Shown here: positions 43,875 through 55,439 of the stretch, piece by piece
Layout: each line of letters opens with the position of its first letter
Numbering within the stretch: the first letter of the stretch is position 1
NCBI GenBank assembly: GCA_047967505.1
Contig: CM106540.1
DNA: 64,000 nucleotides
DNA from: Dipteris shenzhenensis
Taxonomy: Eukaryota > Polypodiophyta > Polypodiopsida > Gleicheniales
Strand: one strand, 5' to 3'
The notes under the pieces: model-generated
The model's input: the letters and a program-made list of their open reading frames with translations, nothing else
Databases searched by the model: none
Told to the model about the DNA's origin: nothing
Program-made: the position numbers and the translations under genes

Positions 43875-46250
43875 CAGGCACTTTAATGGTATAACCAACA
43901 ACAAACCTATCTATAAATTGGTAGATAATGGAAACACCCACAGTTTCAACAATTCTAGGTCTATTCATGCAATATGGTTACATCTAACAATGTTGGAACA
44001 TGGTCTTAGTGTTGAGGTGGCTAATGGTGAGCACTTATCATAATCAATGTTATTAGGCCGCTGATATACAACTATCAAAAGATTATATTTGTTTGTGCTT
44101 GATATGGGACCCGTTGACATTGTGTTCGGTTGTGAGGGTTGAAGTCTTTAGGTAAGTTTTTAGTGGATTTGGGAAACATGAATATGAAGTTTCTCCATAT
44201 TTGCAGGCATATACCTTTGACAAGAGTCCAATCCCCTAAGCTGAAGGAGGATGTCACGGGTTTGGTAGTGGAGGACAAAGCAAGTCATAAGATACTACAA
44301 CAATATATTGATGTTTGATTGACCTTCCCTAACACCTACCTCCCGAGAGGGATAAAGACCATCTGATTGTTCTTGAACCAGGATCAAAGGCAGGAAACAA
44401 GGCAGCTTGTATGCTCTCAACGGACACAATTGATGAGGTGGGAAATTACGAAGCTTCTAGACATAAAATTACCTACAGGATGTGGATTGATTACAAAGCT
44501 CATAATAAAATTACTATAAATTACAAATTTCCTATACCTAGACTAGGTGTCTTATTGTATGACTTCAAGGGTGTTAAGGTCTTTAAAAAGATTGATGTGA
44601 GGTCTAATTATCATCAAAATCAAGATGAAAGAAGGGGGCAAAGACAGCTTTCAGGGCTAAAGGTGGATTACACAAGCTCAAGGTGATGCCCTTTGGCCTC
44701 AGAAGCATTATTCCAAGCAATAATGAATAAGATCCTACAGCCCTACCTCTATAAATTTGTTGGTCTTCTTTGATGATATACTTGTATACTACAAATCCAA
44801 AGTGAAGTAATTGTTGCAGAGTATTATGCATGCACTAACTCTTGCAAAAGCAAGAAAATGTTCATTCATGGCAAGTGAGGTGGAGTACTTTGGTCATCTT
44901 TTTAGCAACAATGGAATTAGAGTGGACTCAATGAGGTCAAATGTGCCAATGAATGGCCACATATTAAAAATACCATTTAGTTAAGGGGTTTTCTTGGGCT
45001 TACCTCTTTCTATAAGAGGCTTATCAAGCATTATGCTCGAATTGCAGAAATTCTTACTGTTCAATCTAAAAAAGAGGCTCTTTTTGGGATAAAATTTGCA
45101 AAAAACATTTATGGGGGTCACATTAGGGTCAAAACAGATCATAGAACTCTCAAATACTTCCTCTCTTAGGTTGATTTATCTTAGGAACACATGAAAAGCC
45201 ACTTGCCATTGTGTAAAAATATGATTTAACATTTTGGCATGTACCTTTATATATCAAAGATAAATAGAGATTGGTTTCGTAGAATTCAAGAGGAGAAAAC
45301 ATTTATGGGGGTCACATTAGGGTCAAAACAGATCATAGAACTCTCAAATACTTCCTCTCTCAAGTTGATTTATCTCAAGAACATGTGAAAGGTCACTTGC
45401 CATTGTGCAAAAATATGATTTGACATTTTGGCCTGTACCTTTATTTATCAAAGATATATAGAGATTGGTTTCATAGAATTCAAGAGGAGTATTTTATGCA
45501 TTCCCTAACTATCTTGACCATCCAAATTATAAGATCCATAATGGATTGATATGGTACCATGACATGAATTTTCTTGTTGAAAACTTAGTTTTTCAAGTCA
45601 CTGGTACTACAAGAGTTGCATTCTTCACCTTCGGCATGTCACATAGGGCTATTGAAGCCCTATGAGAAGGTGAAAGAGTTTTATTGAAAGGGACTATGGA
45701 AGGATATTTATAGCTATGTGCAGAGTTGTAAGCCTTGTTAGGAAAATAGAGAATTGAATTTGAGACTTGCTTGATTATTTTAGACTTTGCCCAATCTTGA
45801 AAAGAAATGAACCCATATATCTACAAATATCATCATTGCATTGCTTGTACTCCTAAAGGTTGGAATATCATATATGTTGTAGTTGATAGGCTTACAAATG
45901 CTACTCACTTTTTTCCAACTAAAGCCCAATATTCAATTTCAATGATTGCACCACAATTCATGGAACATGGCTTGTGTGGACTACCACAAGGAATTGTTGT
46001 CGATCATGATGCTAAGTTTATGGGACATTTTTGGAAATGATTGTTTAAGTATATGCGTACATTACTCTCCTAGCACAGCTGACCACCCTCATATAGATGG
46101 CCATATTAAGAGAGTGAATAGATGGTTGTATAAGTACCTTAGACACATTTTCTTTGACACTTAGATTGCATGGGATAAGTGGCTACACTTAGCTAAATTT
46201 TATAATAGTACAAAGTACATCAAAGAGTCCTTTTCAAAGTATGTATGGTT
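43875..46250 (+). pseudogene. Ty3/gypsy pol remnant 1 (protease to integrase)
   Basis: Starts in the protease (KLVDNGNTHSFNNS at about 43917, then VLDMGPVDIVFGCE at about 44095). RT follows: IDYKAHNKITINYKFPIPR (about 44484), FKKIDVRSNYHQ (about 44581) and FFDDILVYYKSK (about 44768; FFDD for the usual YxDD). RNase H HIRVKTDHRTLKYFLS occurs twice because of a tandem duplication at 45098-45490. Integrase: VVVDRLTNATHFFPTKAQYS (about 45871), IVVDHDAKFMGHFWK (about 45994) and YSPSTADHPHIDGHIKRVNR (about 46060). Frameshifts and stops are frequent. Gag is absent: the minus-strand family X LTR ends at 43848, just before protease homology begins, so that LTR probably cut off the 5' part. Confidence 0.85.
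45098..45490 (+). repeat. Two-copy 194-bp tandem duplication in gypsy RNase H
   Basis: ATGGGGGTCACATTAGGGTC starts at 45111 and 45305; units match at about 93 percent and end AGAATTCAAGAGGAG. Confidence 0.95.
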
Positions 46251-46906
46251 GTAAATGACATGTTCCCTGTAGTTATCAATAAAGCAGACTAACCAACATG
46301 TCAATGATAGCGTGGTCCACATGAATGCTTTATTATAGCAATGCAAAGACAAAATGGCCAAATTTTAAGCTTGCATGAAGGTGTATCAAATTAGAACTGT
46401 AGTAGATTATTCTGGGTTCAGTGTGAGTCCACAGCCCATGATTCATCCTTTCCCAAGTCAAAATGTACATCTTGTTAACTGTTTTGCACTATGTGGTTCC
46501 CATTGGGTATTTATACTATAGTTCTAATGTTGACTAGCCTAATTTCCCGCCTCCCTCCTGCTATGTTAGCTTTAGAGCATGTAACTCGTGAATTTGTGCT
46601 TTAATTAATGCATGCATTGTATAAACCAAACAGGAACTAATGTAGATAACATGATAAAAAAGTTGCATAAATGTAACTGAGATATACAGAGCAATATTTT
46701 CATGAATTCCACTATGAGGAAAAAAATCTAATAGACAAACACGGAACTAACTCAGATTACTCCTATGGGACATTTCTACCACTCACAAAATGATTCATTG
46801 AATTGACTCAACTAATTGACTTGACATGGACTCTTACAAAACCAAAGTCATCCCCTATGAGTAGCTCCTCTACACTACATACTATTGGTAGGGGAGTCTC
46901 CACAAA
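46251..46906. other. Gypsy 1 tail and unassigned sequence
   Basis: The first part could be the decayed end of gypsy integrase. From about 46550 no motif is visible and no LTR was found. Confidence 0.45.
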
Positions 46907-48107
46907 ATGACTCTCATGTGCTTTCTTCTGACCTTGACAAGCTGCTTTGGAAATAGCATCGATGACACCAAATTTGACAAATCACCATCAAAGACCCATC
47001 TTCGAGAAGTGCTGGAATACTTCAAGAATTACACAAGTGGAAGTGCGCCAATAGCAATGCCAAGACCACTAAGGGAATCTGAAGTTCAAGAAACCGATAG
47101 CATTGGAGAAAGTCCAATCTATGAGGGACCGGCAAAAACATGCACAATAAACCTCGCCCTTGAAGGGAAGGAAGAAAAACAGGTTTTCATTGGGAAACAG
47201 CTTCGACAAGAAGATGAAACCAAACTCAAAGCACTCCTAATGGAATACCATGACTGCCTAGAATGGTCATACAAAGAGATGAAGGGAATTTCACTAGAAG
47301 TGGCAGTACACATGATACCTATAAGGGAAGGTGCTCACCCTAAGGTATGTGGACCTTATCACACAAATCCTAAGTATGTCACCATGGTTTATGACGAGCT
47401 AGAAAAACTCCTAGATGTAGGATTCATCTACAAGATAGAGCACACTGATTGGGTTTTACCCATCATCATTGTGCCTAAACACAACAAGAAGCTCAGAATA
47501 TGCGTAAACTTAAAAAACGTGAATGTCGCCACAATTAGGAATCACTATCCCCTACCCTTAACATAAACAGTGTTGGAAAAGGTGGCAGGCTCTGAAATAT
47601 ATAGCTTCTTGGATGGCTTCAGTGGCTATAACCAAGTGCAAATTGCTCCAAAAGACCAATCAAAAATAGCATTTGCTACAAAATGGGATATTTTTGCATA
47701 TAGAGTCATGCCATTCGGCCTTTGTAATGCCCCGGCCACATTCCAGTGAGTCATGTTCACAGCTTTCAAGTCATTTCTGAATAAGTTTTTATAGGTGTTC
47801 TTGGATGATTTGTGCATCCATTCAAACAAAAAAGACCACTTCAAATGTCTCGAAGTAGTACTAATCAAATGCAAGGAATACAGCATCTCCCTAAATCCAA
47901 CAAAATGCTAGTTCATGGTCACCCACAAAGTTGTTTTGGGACACATTGTCTCTCAACATGGGATTGCAACAACTGACATGGACAAAATCAAAATCATCAT
48001 GGAATTTCCTCCTCCTACAAATTCCAAAGCTGTACAAGTCTTTATGGGACATGCTAGCTATTATAGAAGATTTATATTGCGATATGCCATGATAGCTAGA
48101 CCACCTC
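46907..48107 (+). pseudogene. Ty3/gypsy pol remnant 2 (reverse transcriptase)
   Basis: A 219-codon frame (46907-47566) carries the pre-RT linker and RT start: LEWSYKEMKGISLEVAVHMI, VGFIYKIEHTDWVLPIIIVP and LRICVNLKNVNVATIRNHYP. After the stop it goes on in frames broken by few stops: YSFLDGFSGYNQVQIAPKDQ (about 47600), MPFGLCNAPATFQ (about 47709), VFLDDLCIHSNKKDHFKCLE (about 47796; FLDD for YxDD), GHIVSQHGIATTDMDKIK (about 47941) and GHASYYRRFI (about 48050). It is less decayed than gypsy 1 and from a different lineage. RNase H should follow but the sequence runs into a (TCC)n array and a minisatellite. Confidence 0.9.
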
Positions 48108-48155
48108 CTCCCTTCTCCTCCTCCTCCTCCTCCTCCTCCTCCTCCTCCTCCTCCC
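48108..48155 (+). repeat. (TCC)n microsatellite
   Basis: About 13 TCC units. It begins exactly where gypsy 2 reading is lost, after MIARP. Confidence 0.95.
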
Positions 48156-48290
48156 TCCTCTCTCTTCTTTCCCCCATGCTCTTACACCTTCTTCCTCTCC
48201 CACTCCTATGCTCCCCCTAAACCCTTAGTTCCTCAACCCTTAATCTCCATGATCTATAAGGGAGATGAGTCCTCCACCATGTACTCTACT

Positions 48291-48480
48291 CTAAACCTTG
48301 GAACCTCTTCGAAACTTTGGAACCTTCTTCTAAACTCTAGAACCTCTCTCTAGACCTTGGAACCTCCTTCTAATCCTTGGACCTACTTCTAAACCTTGAA
48401 ACTCCTAACCCTAGAACCTCTTCTAAACCCTAGAACCTCCTCCTAACCCTTAAACTCCTCCTAAACCCTGCAACCCCTAA
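48291..48480 (+). repeat. AAACCCTAGAACCTCCT minisatellite, telomere-like
   Basis: Eight or so units of the form CTAAACCCTAGAACCTCCTT, with variants AAACCTTGGAACCTC and AAACTCTAGAACCTC, period about 22-26 bp. The core contains CTAAACCCTA as in the plant telomere repeat CCCTAAA, but the units are too long and varied to be telomeric. Confidence 0.75.
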
Positions 48481-48885
48481 TGAAGATGAAAGCCTTCATT
48501 ACCTCAATCATGATGATACACGTTCCTTTTACACATGCATGCACTGTGTTTTCTTACCACACTTAGGTCTACGTCTCTCACCAGAATACAACTCAAGGTC
48601 CTAAGCTACATGTCTACTACAAACGACAACCCCGATATATCTGTAGGTGACAAAAAGCCTCGGAACCTTGCATACTGAGAATACCCTGCTCTTCCTGCGA
48701 AAGCTGTGGGAAAGAGCCAACAAGTACATCATATCAAGTCAGGACAAAAAAGCCAAATAGTGTGTAACATGAATGGGGCATCTCAGGCACTCATGCATAA
48801 TGCTCCAAGAACATGATCTGGCTCCATGTATCCAGGATTCGTGATAGCTCTTTGGTGTGACACAAAGAGCTCATGTATCTGCATC

Positions 48886-48923
<38 letters not shown>

Positions 48924-50799
48924 ATTAAAGTCTTCAAAAGATCAAAGGGTGTCTGAGACTGAATGAAGCAAATACAATGAGTTGAATGCATGGAGACACT
49001 ATGCAGGCATCTGCACCCAAGACAAATATGAGCGCAAATACTAAGTATTTGAAGCCCAACGAACCACAAGGTGATGGGCTTCACCAAGTGGCAAGGCTCC
49101 AAATAGCAAGGATAGGAAGTAGGTTGGCAAGGAATAGGCACAATAGAAGATAGCAGTTCAGAGAGGCTCTCGGTTATGGAATAGGAAGGCGGTTGGTAGA
49201 ATTGCCTACTGGTAGAAGGCCTATGAACTATATAGTGAGTCATTGTAATGAAGTAAGGATAATCCCCTTTCTATTATGTCTTGTGAGTGAGAGCCTTGAG
49301 CTAGTCTTGGTTTATACAGCCCCATGCTGTTTGTAATGAACTTGTCTTATTGATTAATGCAAGAAGCCTTGTTGACTTGGTATTCAATTGTCCTGTTTTG
49401 CACTACACACTCTCACAACTGTCTCCATATGATTTCGCCCACATAACATGGACCCTTCCCCTTTGTTATTCTTTGATGCAATTTTGCAACCAAGCAATGT
49501 GTAGGATACCTGCCAAGTTGTCCCTAGAGTGCAAGCGAGGGCATCTTCCTAACAAGAACCGAGCACACATTGGTCATTGGGTCACTTGGTTCAAGTTGGC
49601 AAGAAGAACCCAAGCATCAACATTTGGTGGAGATCGTTGTGGTAAGATTTGAGTGGGGAATTAATCGAAGTGATTTAGGACAGGAACGAGTCCATAGAAA
49701 TTCAAACAACAATTTAGGTTGACAAGTGTTGAATTGCAATAGTTATTGAGTCCTGCATACTATTTCAAAAGATTTCTATGAGGGTCATCTATTGAGCTTA
49801 GAATCTTACATAGCTATTTATCGACTAGTGTTTGGACTATGGACTACACTCAGGTCACCCTTCATATCATTCAAGCTTTAAAATATGTCTAAAATCTATT
49901 CGGAGAGGGGACAAAGATGCGGGAGGAATGCTTGCACCAAAGACAAAGGGACTGGTAGGACTAGGACAAGGAAGCTACAATAAATTCCAAACTAGTAATG
50001 CAGTAGTGAGAGCCAAGAAGATGTAGCAGACAGCCACGTACAGCAGAGAGCTTGAGGATGAAGAAGACCTGGCCACAGGCAAAGAGTATCAGTTTTTTAC
50101 TACTATGTCGACACTAGGAGTGAGCCTGTTCCACGGAGGTATCCAAATTGACTTGGAGACTTCAATCAAGAAGTACCCATCAGGTAGTGGTTGGAGGAAT
50201 TCGTGTAGTCATCTACTGAGATTTTGGCCCGTGAAGAAGTCAAAAGAACCAATCCTAGAATCGAGTCATGTATCTCGGAAGGAAATACATACATCTGATA
50301 CAAAAGCAAGACGTGCTTCAGACTAAGAACAACAAAGGAGACCTATCCATGAGACTGAGAAAGGAGACCTACCCATGAGGCTGAGAAAGAAGTAGAGCAG
50401 AAATGAGAGGAATAGAACTGAGGTCAAGCTTAGGGTTCCAACTAGGAAGTAAGTCATTAGGGTTCCAACTAGGAAGTAAGTCATAGGTGTCATGAAACAT
50501 GCTCTGGTGCACGTCGGAAGACAATATTGAGACGATGTGTACCGAGTGAATCCACCCCATTGCCAAGGTAATGGGTAGTAATCCGTGCACCTTCAACTTT
50601 GCAGAGCTAGGCCAAGCAAGAGCCCCCAAGTCAAAAGCCAAAGGTCTATGAGTTCGATGGCCACATGTGCATGCTTGCACTTGTTGACATGATGGGACGC
50701 ACTGTTGACACTTCCATGATGAAGAACACATAGCGGAAGTTGAGGTGGTAGCCACCCTGACAAAGACAACTATACTAATCAAGGTGAAATTTTAGGATT
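48481..50799. other. No gene recognised; (GA)n and possible LTR end
   Basis: Contains (GA)n at 48886-48920. No protein motif on either strand, including the 150-codon minus ORF at 48791-49243. GCATCAACATTTGGTGGAGATCG-like sequence at about 49615-49640 resembles an LTR end followed by a PBS, which would suit the gag-like fragment at 50.9 kb, but no tRNA match is certain. GGGTTCCAACTAGGAAGTAAGTCAT is duplicated at about 50430-50480. Confidence 0.4.
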
Positions 50800-50929
50800 T
50801 CAAAGAACTTTGCACAACCATTTGTGGAGTTTCTTGTGGGTTTGTCACGTTAGTGGTGCAAAGACAAAGGAGGACTGTATGAATTACTTCCCTTGTACAT
50901 TGGTGAAAAGTGCTCACTTAGAGGTAGTA

Positions 50930-51324
50930 CAATTAATTCCCTATTGCTTATTTCAGGGATTGGGAACATATGATTGAAGCTTCTCTCAAGCACTTCAAAT
51001 AGGATATTAATGAAGAAGATATCCGAACCAACCTTGATGAGCTTAAACAGAAAGAGGGCAAATCAATTCAAGATTCTTTCCTAAGGATGACGAATATTAT
51101 TAATGGACTAAGCATACCTCTAGATGACAAGTCATTGCATGCTTGGCTTTTGACAAAGGTGGATATACGATCACCAAAAATAGTCAATCCAACCAAGACT
51201 TATGAGGATCTATTTGAATTGAGTGGTGGCCCTAAAGAAGAGTGGAGGGCCAAGTCCAAAATTAAGAAAAAGAAAGTACTAGTGATGATGAGACAATGTC
51301 ACCAAAGCAGGACAACAAGCTGAA
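50930..51324 (+). pseudogene. Retrotransposon gag-like fragment
   Basis: FRDWEHMIEASLKHFK, LDELKQKEGKSIQDSFLRM and DDKSLHAWLLTKVD follow one another in the plus strand (50957-51180), fitting the capsid core of gypsy-type gag (KxGESxxxFxxRF-like block). A Lys-rich stretch follows and the frame stops at 51321. No zinc knuckle or pol. Family assignment is weak. Confidence 0.45.
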
Positions 51325-51330
51325 GTTCAA

Positions 51331-52133
51331 ACTTGAAAAGGCCCTAAAATGGGCTTGTGAGAGAAGCTTGGACCAAATGGGAAATTGTATTGCTAGAAGA
51401 CTGATTTGGGCAATGCACTGTCTTATTTGTTGAACATCTTAGAAGATTTATTAAATCCCAGTAGGAATGTGTGCTCCCTGCAATCAAAGAAGGTTATGCC
51501 ATCTTTATTGGGAGACAACCTCTTTGCTATTGAGAATGTAAAAAATATAGTAGGCCCCAATTGCTTTGCCATTACAAAAAGGTTCTTCTTTAGTCAGTGC
51601 TTATAGCCTACTGACATTTGGAGGCACCGGAAGTCATGAGCCTATGTTTGATTGTAAGAGTGTCCAAACATTTGTGTCTAGAAAAGCCCTACCAAAGCAT
51701 CTTTGGCTTGTAATGTGTGCCATCTTATTTTGTCCTTTTCTCATATGAACCTAGGTTGATGACAAAACTTGGCAAACCAATATTTTCATCACTTTGAAAA
51801 AAAGATTCTAAAGCTAAACCAACAAACCCTCAATCTATAACTAATGTACGATCTCCATTTTTTTTCTTCTTCTTTTGTTTATTGGTTAAACATAGGTGTA
51901 GATGGAACTTGACATGGTTATATCTTGTATTTTGAGACATAATACCAAAAAAAAAAGTCCAAAAAGAAAAAAGATTTTGAATCGACCCAGGAAACCATCT
52001 ATCTTTGTTTGTCCATTCCCACTTTGCAATGTCTTCGTAGGAGATGCATTCTGGAATGCTATGTTTGTGCGCGTGACCATAGAATAACATAAGGAATGTG
52101 AGCTCCTCAAAACATTTGTCTTTGAAATACTAA
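51331..52133. other. No gene recognised
   Basis: Short ORFs only. The minus strand at 51886-52110 has SYEDIAKWEWTNKDRWFPGS, which I could not assign. Confidence 0.45.
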
Positions 52134-52285
52134 TGGTGCATTAGCAATTGCCTTGTCCTTGAAATCCACAACTTGTTGGCCATTGTAATACTAAGAGGCG
52201 AGTAACCTTCTAACGATGCATTAGCAATTACCTTGTCCTTGAAATCAACAACTTGTTGGCCATTGTTTATATGATGGACTAGAGT
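52134..52285 (+). repeat. Two-copy 79-bp tandem duplication
   Basis: GCATTAGCAATT starts at 52139 and 52218; both units read CCTTGTCCTTGAAATC and CAACTTGTTGGCCATTGT. Confidence 0.93.
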
Positions 52286-53130
52286 TTCAATCTCAAATTG
52301 GTCTTCTTCCTCAAGTCCAAACTCTATGGTCTGTGTAGTTGGCCCTACTACTACAATGAGTTTTGCAAGTTAGAAAGGTGATCTACCCATGTCAAATCCA
52401 ATTCGATGTTGTTACCTTGGTATAGTGGATTGGCAAGTAGCTCCTTCAAAGAACGAATAGTCAAGTTTGGCCACACGAGATTGCTCATGTAGATATGTGT
52501 GAATCACATCTTCCTTTTAATTGCAACATGATAGTAGTTGCATTGTCATACAAAAATCAAGAATGCACTGTGCCTGATAAACATCCACGAATACATTCAC
52601 CATAGCTCGATGACCCTACTAGCCATTGCAGGATGGTTCACAAATTTAGGCAAACGGTATTGTAATCATAACCAAATGAGCCTACATATCATTCAATGTG
52701 CTTGTTTAGTTAGCCTTGGGGCTAAGACCTAGGTAATTGGAGCAGAAAATTGGAAGATTATTGCTGCATACTTGCTTCAAGTAGAGAGAGAATAGTGTCT
52801 TGTGTTCCAATGATGCATCATGAGGTACTAGCTTGTGCCATGCTAAGAAATGCCAGATTTTGCACTACAAGGAGCTGGGTGCTTTTCAACACACATACCC
52901 ACTTAAAATATGTTAGAATAATCTCTTCCTAAACATGGAAATTTCGACAAATAAGTCGGTATGTCAATCAGAATGAACATGCCATTATGTTTGTTGGTAT
53001 GCTCGTCTAGTATGCAAGTTGTTATGTCTGTCAGTATGCATGTTAGTGAGCTACAACTACTACAACATCAACATCAATATGAGCATTGATAAATACCATT
53101 GTTGTTTTATATAATTTATTTATTTTTGGA
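52286..53130. other. No gene recognised
   Basis: No motif on either strand. A loose GTATGT/TATGCATGTTRGT repeat lies at 52960-53045. Confidence 0.5.
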
Positions 53131-53754
53131 CATTAGGAAAAAAGGGAGCTCATTTTGGGGCCTTTTAGAAGAGAGAGAAAATAGGCTCTCAACCAATTAG
53201 GAGTGGGCCAACGTAACGTTGAAAATTCAACAAAAGAAGATGAAAATAAGAAAAAGAAATAGTACTATATGTTCGTAGAAGGATGTCACATTAATGAGGT
53301 GATCTGACTTGAATCTTTAAAAAATTTATTTTCTGTGCAGAATTTGGTGATTCTGACACCGCAGACGCGTCCGAAACGGCCCAAAACCCCAAGAACGACA
53401 CTGGAAACGCTGGAATCGGACATCCGGAGGCCTGGAAACGGCCAAAAAAGGCCGAAAAGTGGGATTTGCAGCAAAATGCGATCTGGCACCTTTTGAAATT
53501 TCAAAAGGTGCCGTTTTTGGGGTTTTGGGCCGTTCCGGACGCGTCTGCGGTGTCAGAATCACAAAATTCTGCACAGAAAAGTGTTGCTCTTATATGAACA
53601 TTGAATGTAAAGCATGTGAAAGAATATATTTATTCCTTTTCACACTGACATTTCTCACGCAAGTATCCATATTTTCTTGCTTTTGTAGAGAGAGAAAAGA
53701 GAAAATAGTGAATTTCTTACAGGGCCCCAAAATGAGCTCCCTTTTTTCCTAATG
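53131..53754. mobile_element. Nested inverted-repeat element (MITE/foldback-like)
   Basis: Outer inverted repeat: 32 bp, perfect, 53131-53162 (CATTAGGAAAAAAGGGAGCT...) and 53723-53754. Inner inverted repeat: about 70 bp, nearly perfect, 53327-53400 (starting TTTTCTGTGCAGAATT) and 53511-53581. Centre: a 28-bp perfect palindrome, 53485-53512, built on GGCACCTTTTGAAA. The inner unit is G+C-richer (CGCGTCCG, ACGGCC) than the A+T-rich outer arms, which suggests one small element inserted in another. No coding capacity; no clear target duplication on either unit. Confidence 0.85.
53485..53512. repeat. 28-bp perfect palindrome
   Basis: GGCACCTTTTGAAA followed at once by its reverse complement, at the right side of the inner inverted repeat. 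Confidence 0.97.
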
Positions 53755-53862
53755 AGAAGAATAGGGCTTGTTTTAGCCCATTCTATCCCACTATAATTGA
53801 AAACTATGACACCATAGTTCCCTTCTAAAGAGAATATTACAAAATGAATGCATACATGCTGA

Positions 53863-54002
53863 GAAAGAGCAATACAATGGCAAATCAGAGCAATACGATG
53901 GCAAATCATGTAGTACAAAAATGGCAAAAAGATGGCGTAGTAGAAAAATGGCCAAAAGATGGCATAGTACAAGATGGCAAAATTCCCAAAAGATGGCCAT
54001 GA
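53863..54002 (+). repeat. ATGGCAAA-type short tandem array
   Basis: AATGGCAAATCA, GATGGCAAATCA, ATGGCAAAAAGATGGC, ATGGCCAAAAGATGGC and variants recur about nine times in 140 bp. Confidence 0.8.
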
Positions 54003-54009
54003 ACAAGAT

Positions 54010-55439
54010 CATAGATATAGTAAGCTAATAGATGTACTAATCATCCTCTCCCAAACTCTCATCCACTAGATCTCCATCATCACTACTCCCTCATCCTCAT
54101 TCTCTAGATCTCCACCATCACTGTCTCCTGAGCCCTCACTTGTGTCATCGCTCGGCCCACTCATGTCCTGAGAATGTTGCATGTGACAATTTAGAAAATA
54201 TGACTAAAGCTTGATTTTAAAAGATGATTGAGAACAAGGAGGATCAAAGCCTTACATGTGGATGTGAAGCTGCCATCTAATCAACCATGGTCCCCTCCCT
54301 CTTCAACCTCTAGAAAAGAGCATATGTCCTATTGCACCATGCATAGTCCATTTCAACCTCAATTGGTGGAGCCCGGCCGCCCAATCACAGATATCTTACA
54401 AACCCAAATTAATAGCATTAGATGTATTGCTACTCGGAGTAAAATAATGTATCAAACAAAACCAAAAATTACAAAATAATTATGTAGCATAAATACTTAC
54501 AATCCACTGCATATTTTTGTTTCTTCTATTGCACCCAAGATGCAAAGCACCTCTCTTTCGTAGGTGAGCTTGTGCCACTTTTTTGGTTCCTCTTCCATCT
54601 CCTTGATGGCTTGCTCTCAATCATCGGGGTGTACATGTTTGGGCTTTGGCTTTCCTTCCTTGAATGCTTCCCTTATGTTTGATTGATGATGTTTTAAAAC
54701 TTCACCCATGCGATATTTCATCCACTTGCTACCAAACTCGTGACTATCTAGGAGGTATAGGGTGCAAAGCATATCTATGATGTAATATTGCTTGTGCTTA
54801 GGCTATCAAAATTAGGGATCCATGATATCTTTATCAAAGAAGATGCTCGTTATATGTCTCATGCGAGACATTTCATTGTCACCTTGCTTATCCCCACGAT
54901 AATCTCTCACGATGCATCCACATCATATTCTAATACTTCGTCTAATGACGGTTGTGTTACCAAATGGCATCACGATGAAGCTTATATCTAATTTGCCTAT
55001 ATTGACCGGCTAGCCATCAAGCTAGGGTCATATGTGTAGACTCTACTATATCATCCGCTGCACTATCACTCCCATAACATGAGCCTAACCTACGATGACA
55101 TAATTGGCCCCCATGAATGCTACTAATGATCCTTGAATCTGAGAAGGTGACTACTGGCTACCATGAGGTGGCTTGCTATCAAGAGTGATGGGAGAGGGCC
55201 GAGTGGAGGTCTCCTAGCAAGACTAGAGGGCCCCATAGAGTATGTCTGCCTGGTTTGGGCTCATGCTAGCTACAAACTCTGTGAGATTGTAAATACATGG
55301 ATCTCTAGCTCCTCTCTGATCTTGAGGACCTATGACTTGACATAGCTATAACATTGATGGGACACAAATAAAGCCAAAAAAATAAATTAAAATCATTATA
55401 TGTTGAATTAACAAAACTAATTACATGAAAAGCTTGAAA
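54010..55439. other. Unassigned; acidic minus-strand fragment
   Basis: On the minus strand 54030-54180 reads DMSGPSDDTSEGSGDSDGGD with more acidic residues, like the acidic tails of hAT-type transposases. Further on, KWMKYRMGEVLKHHQSNIRE (about 54680-54740) is protein-like but I cannot name the family. It may be the remains of a transposase. Confidence 0.35.
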
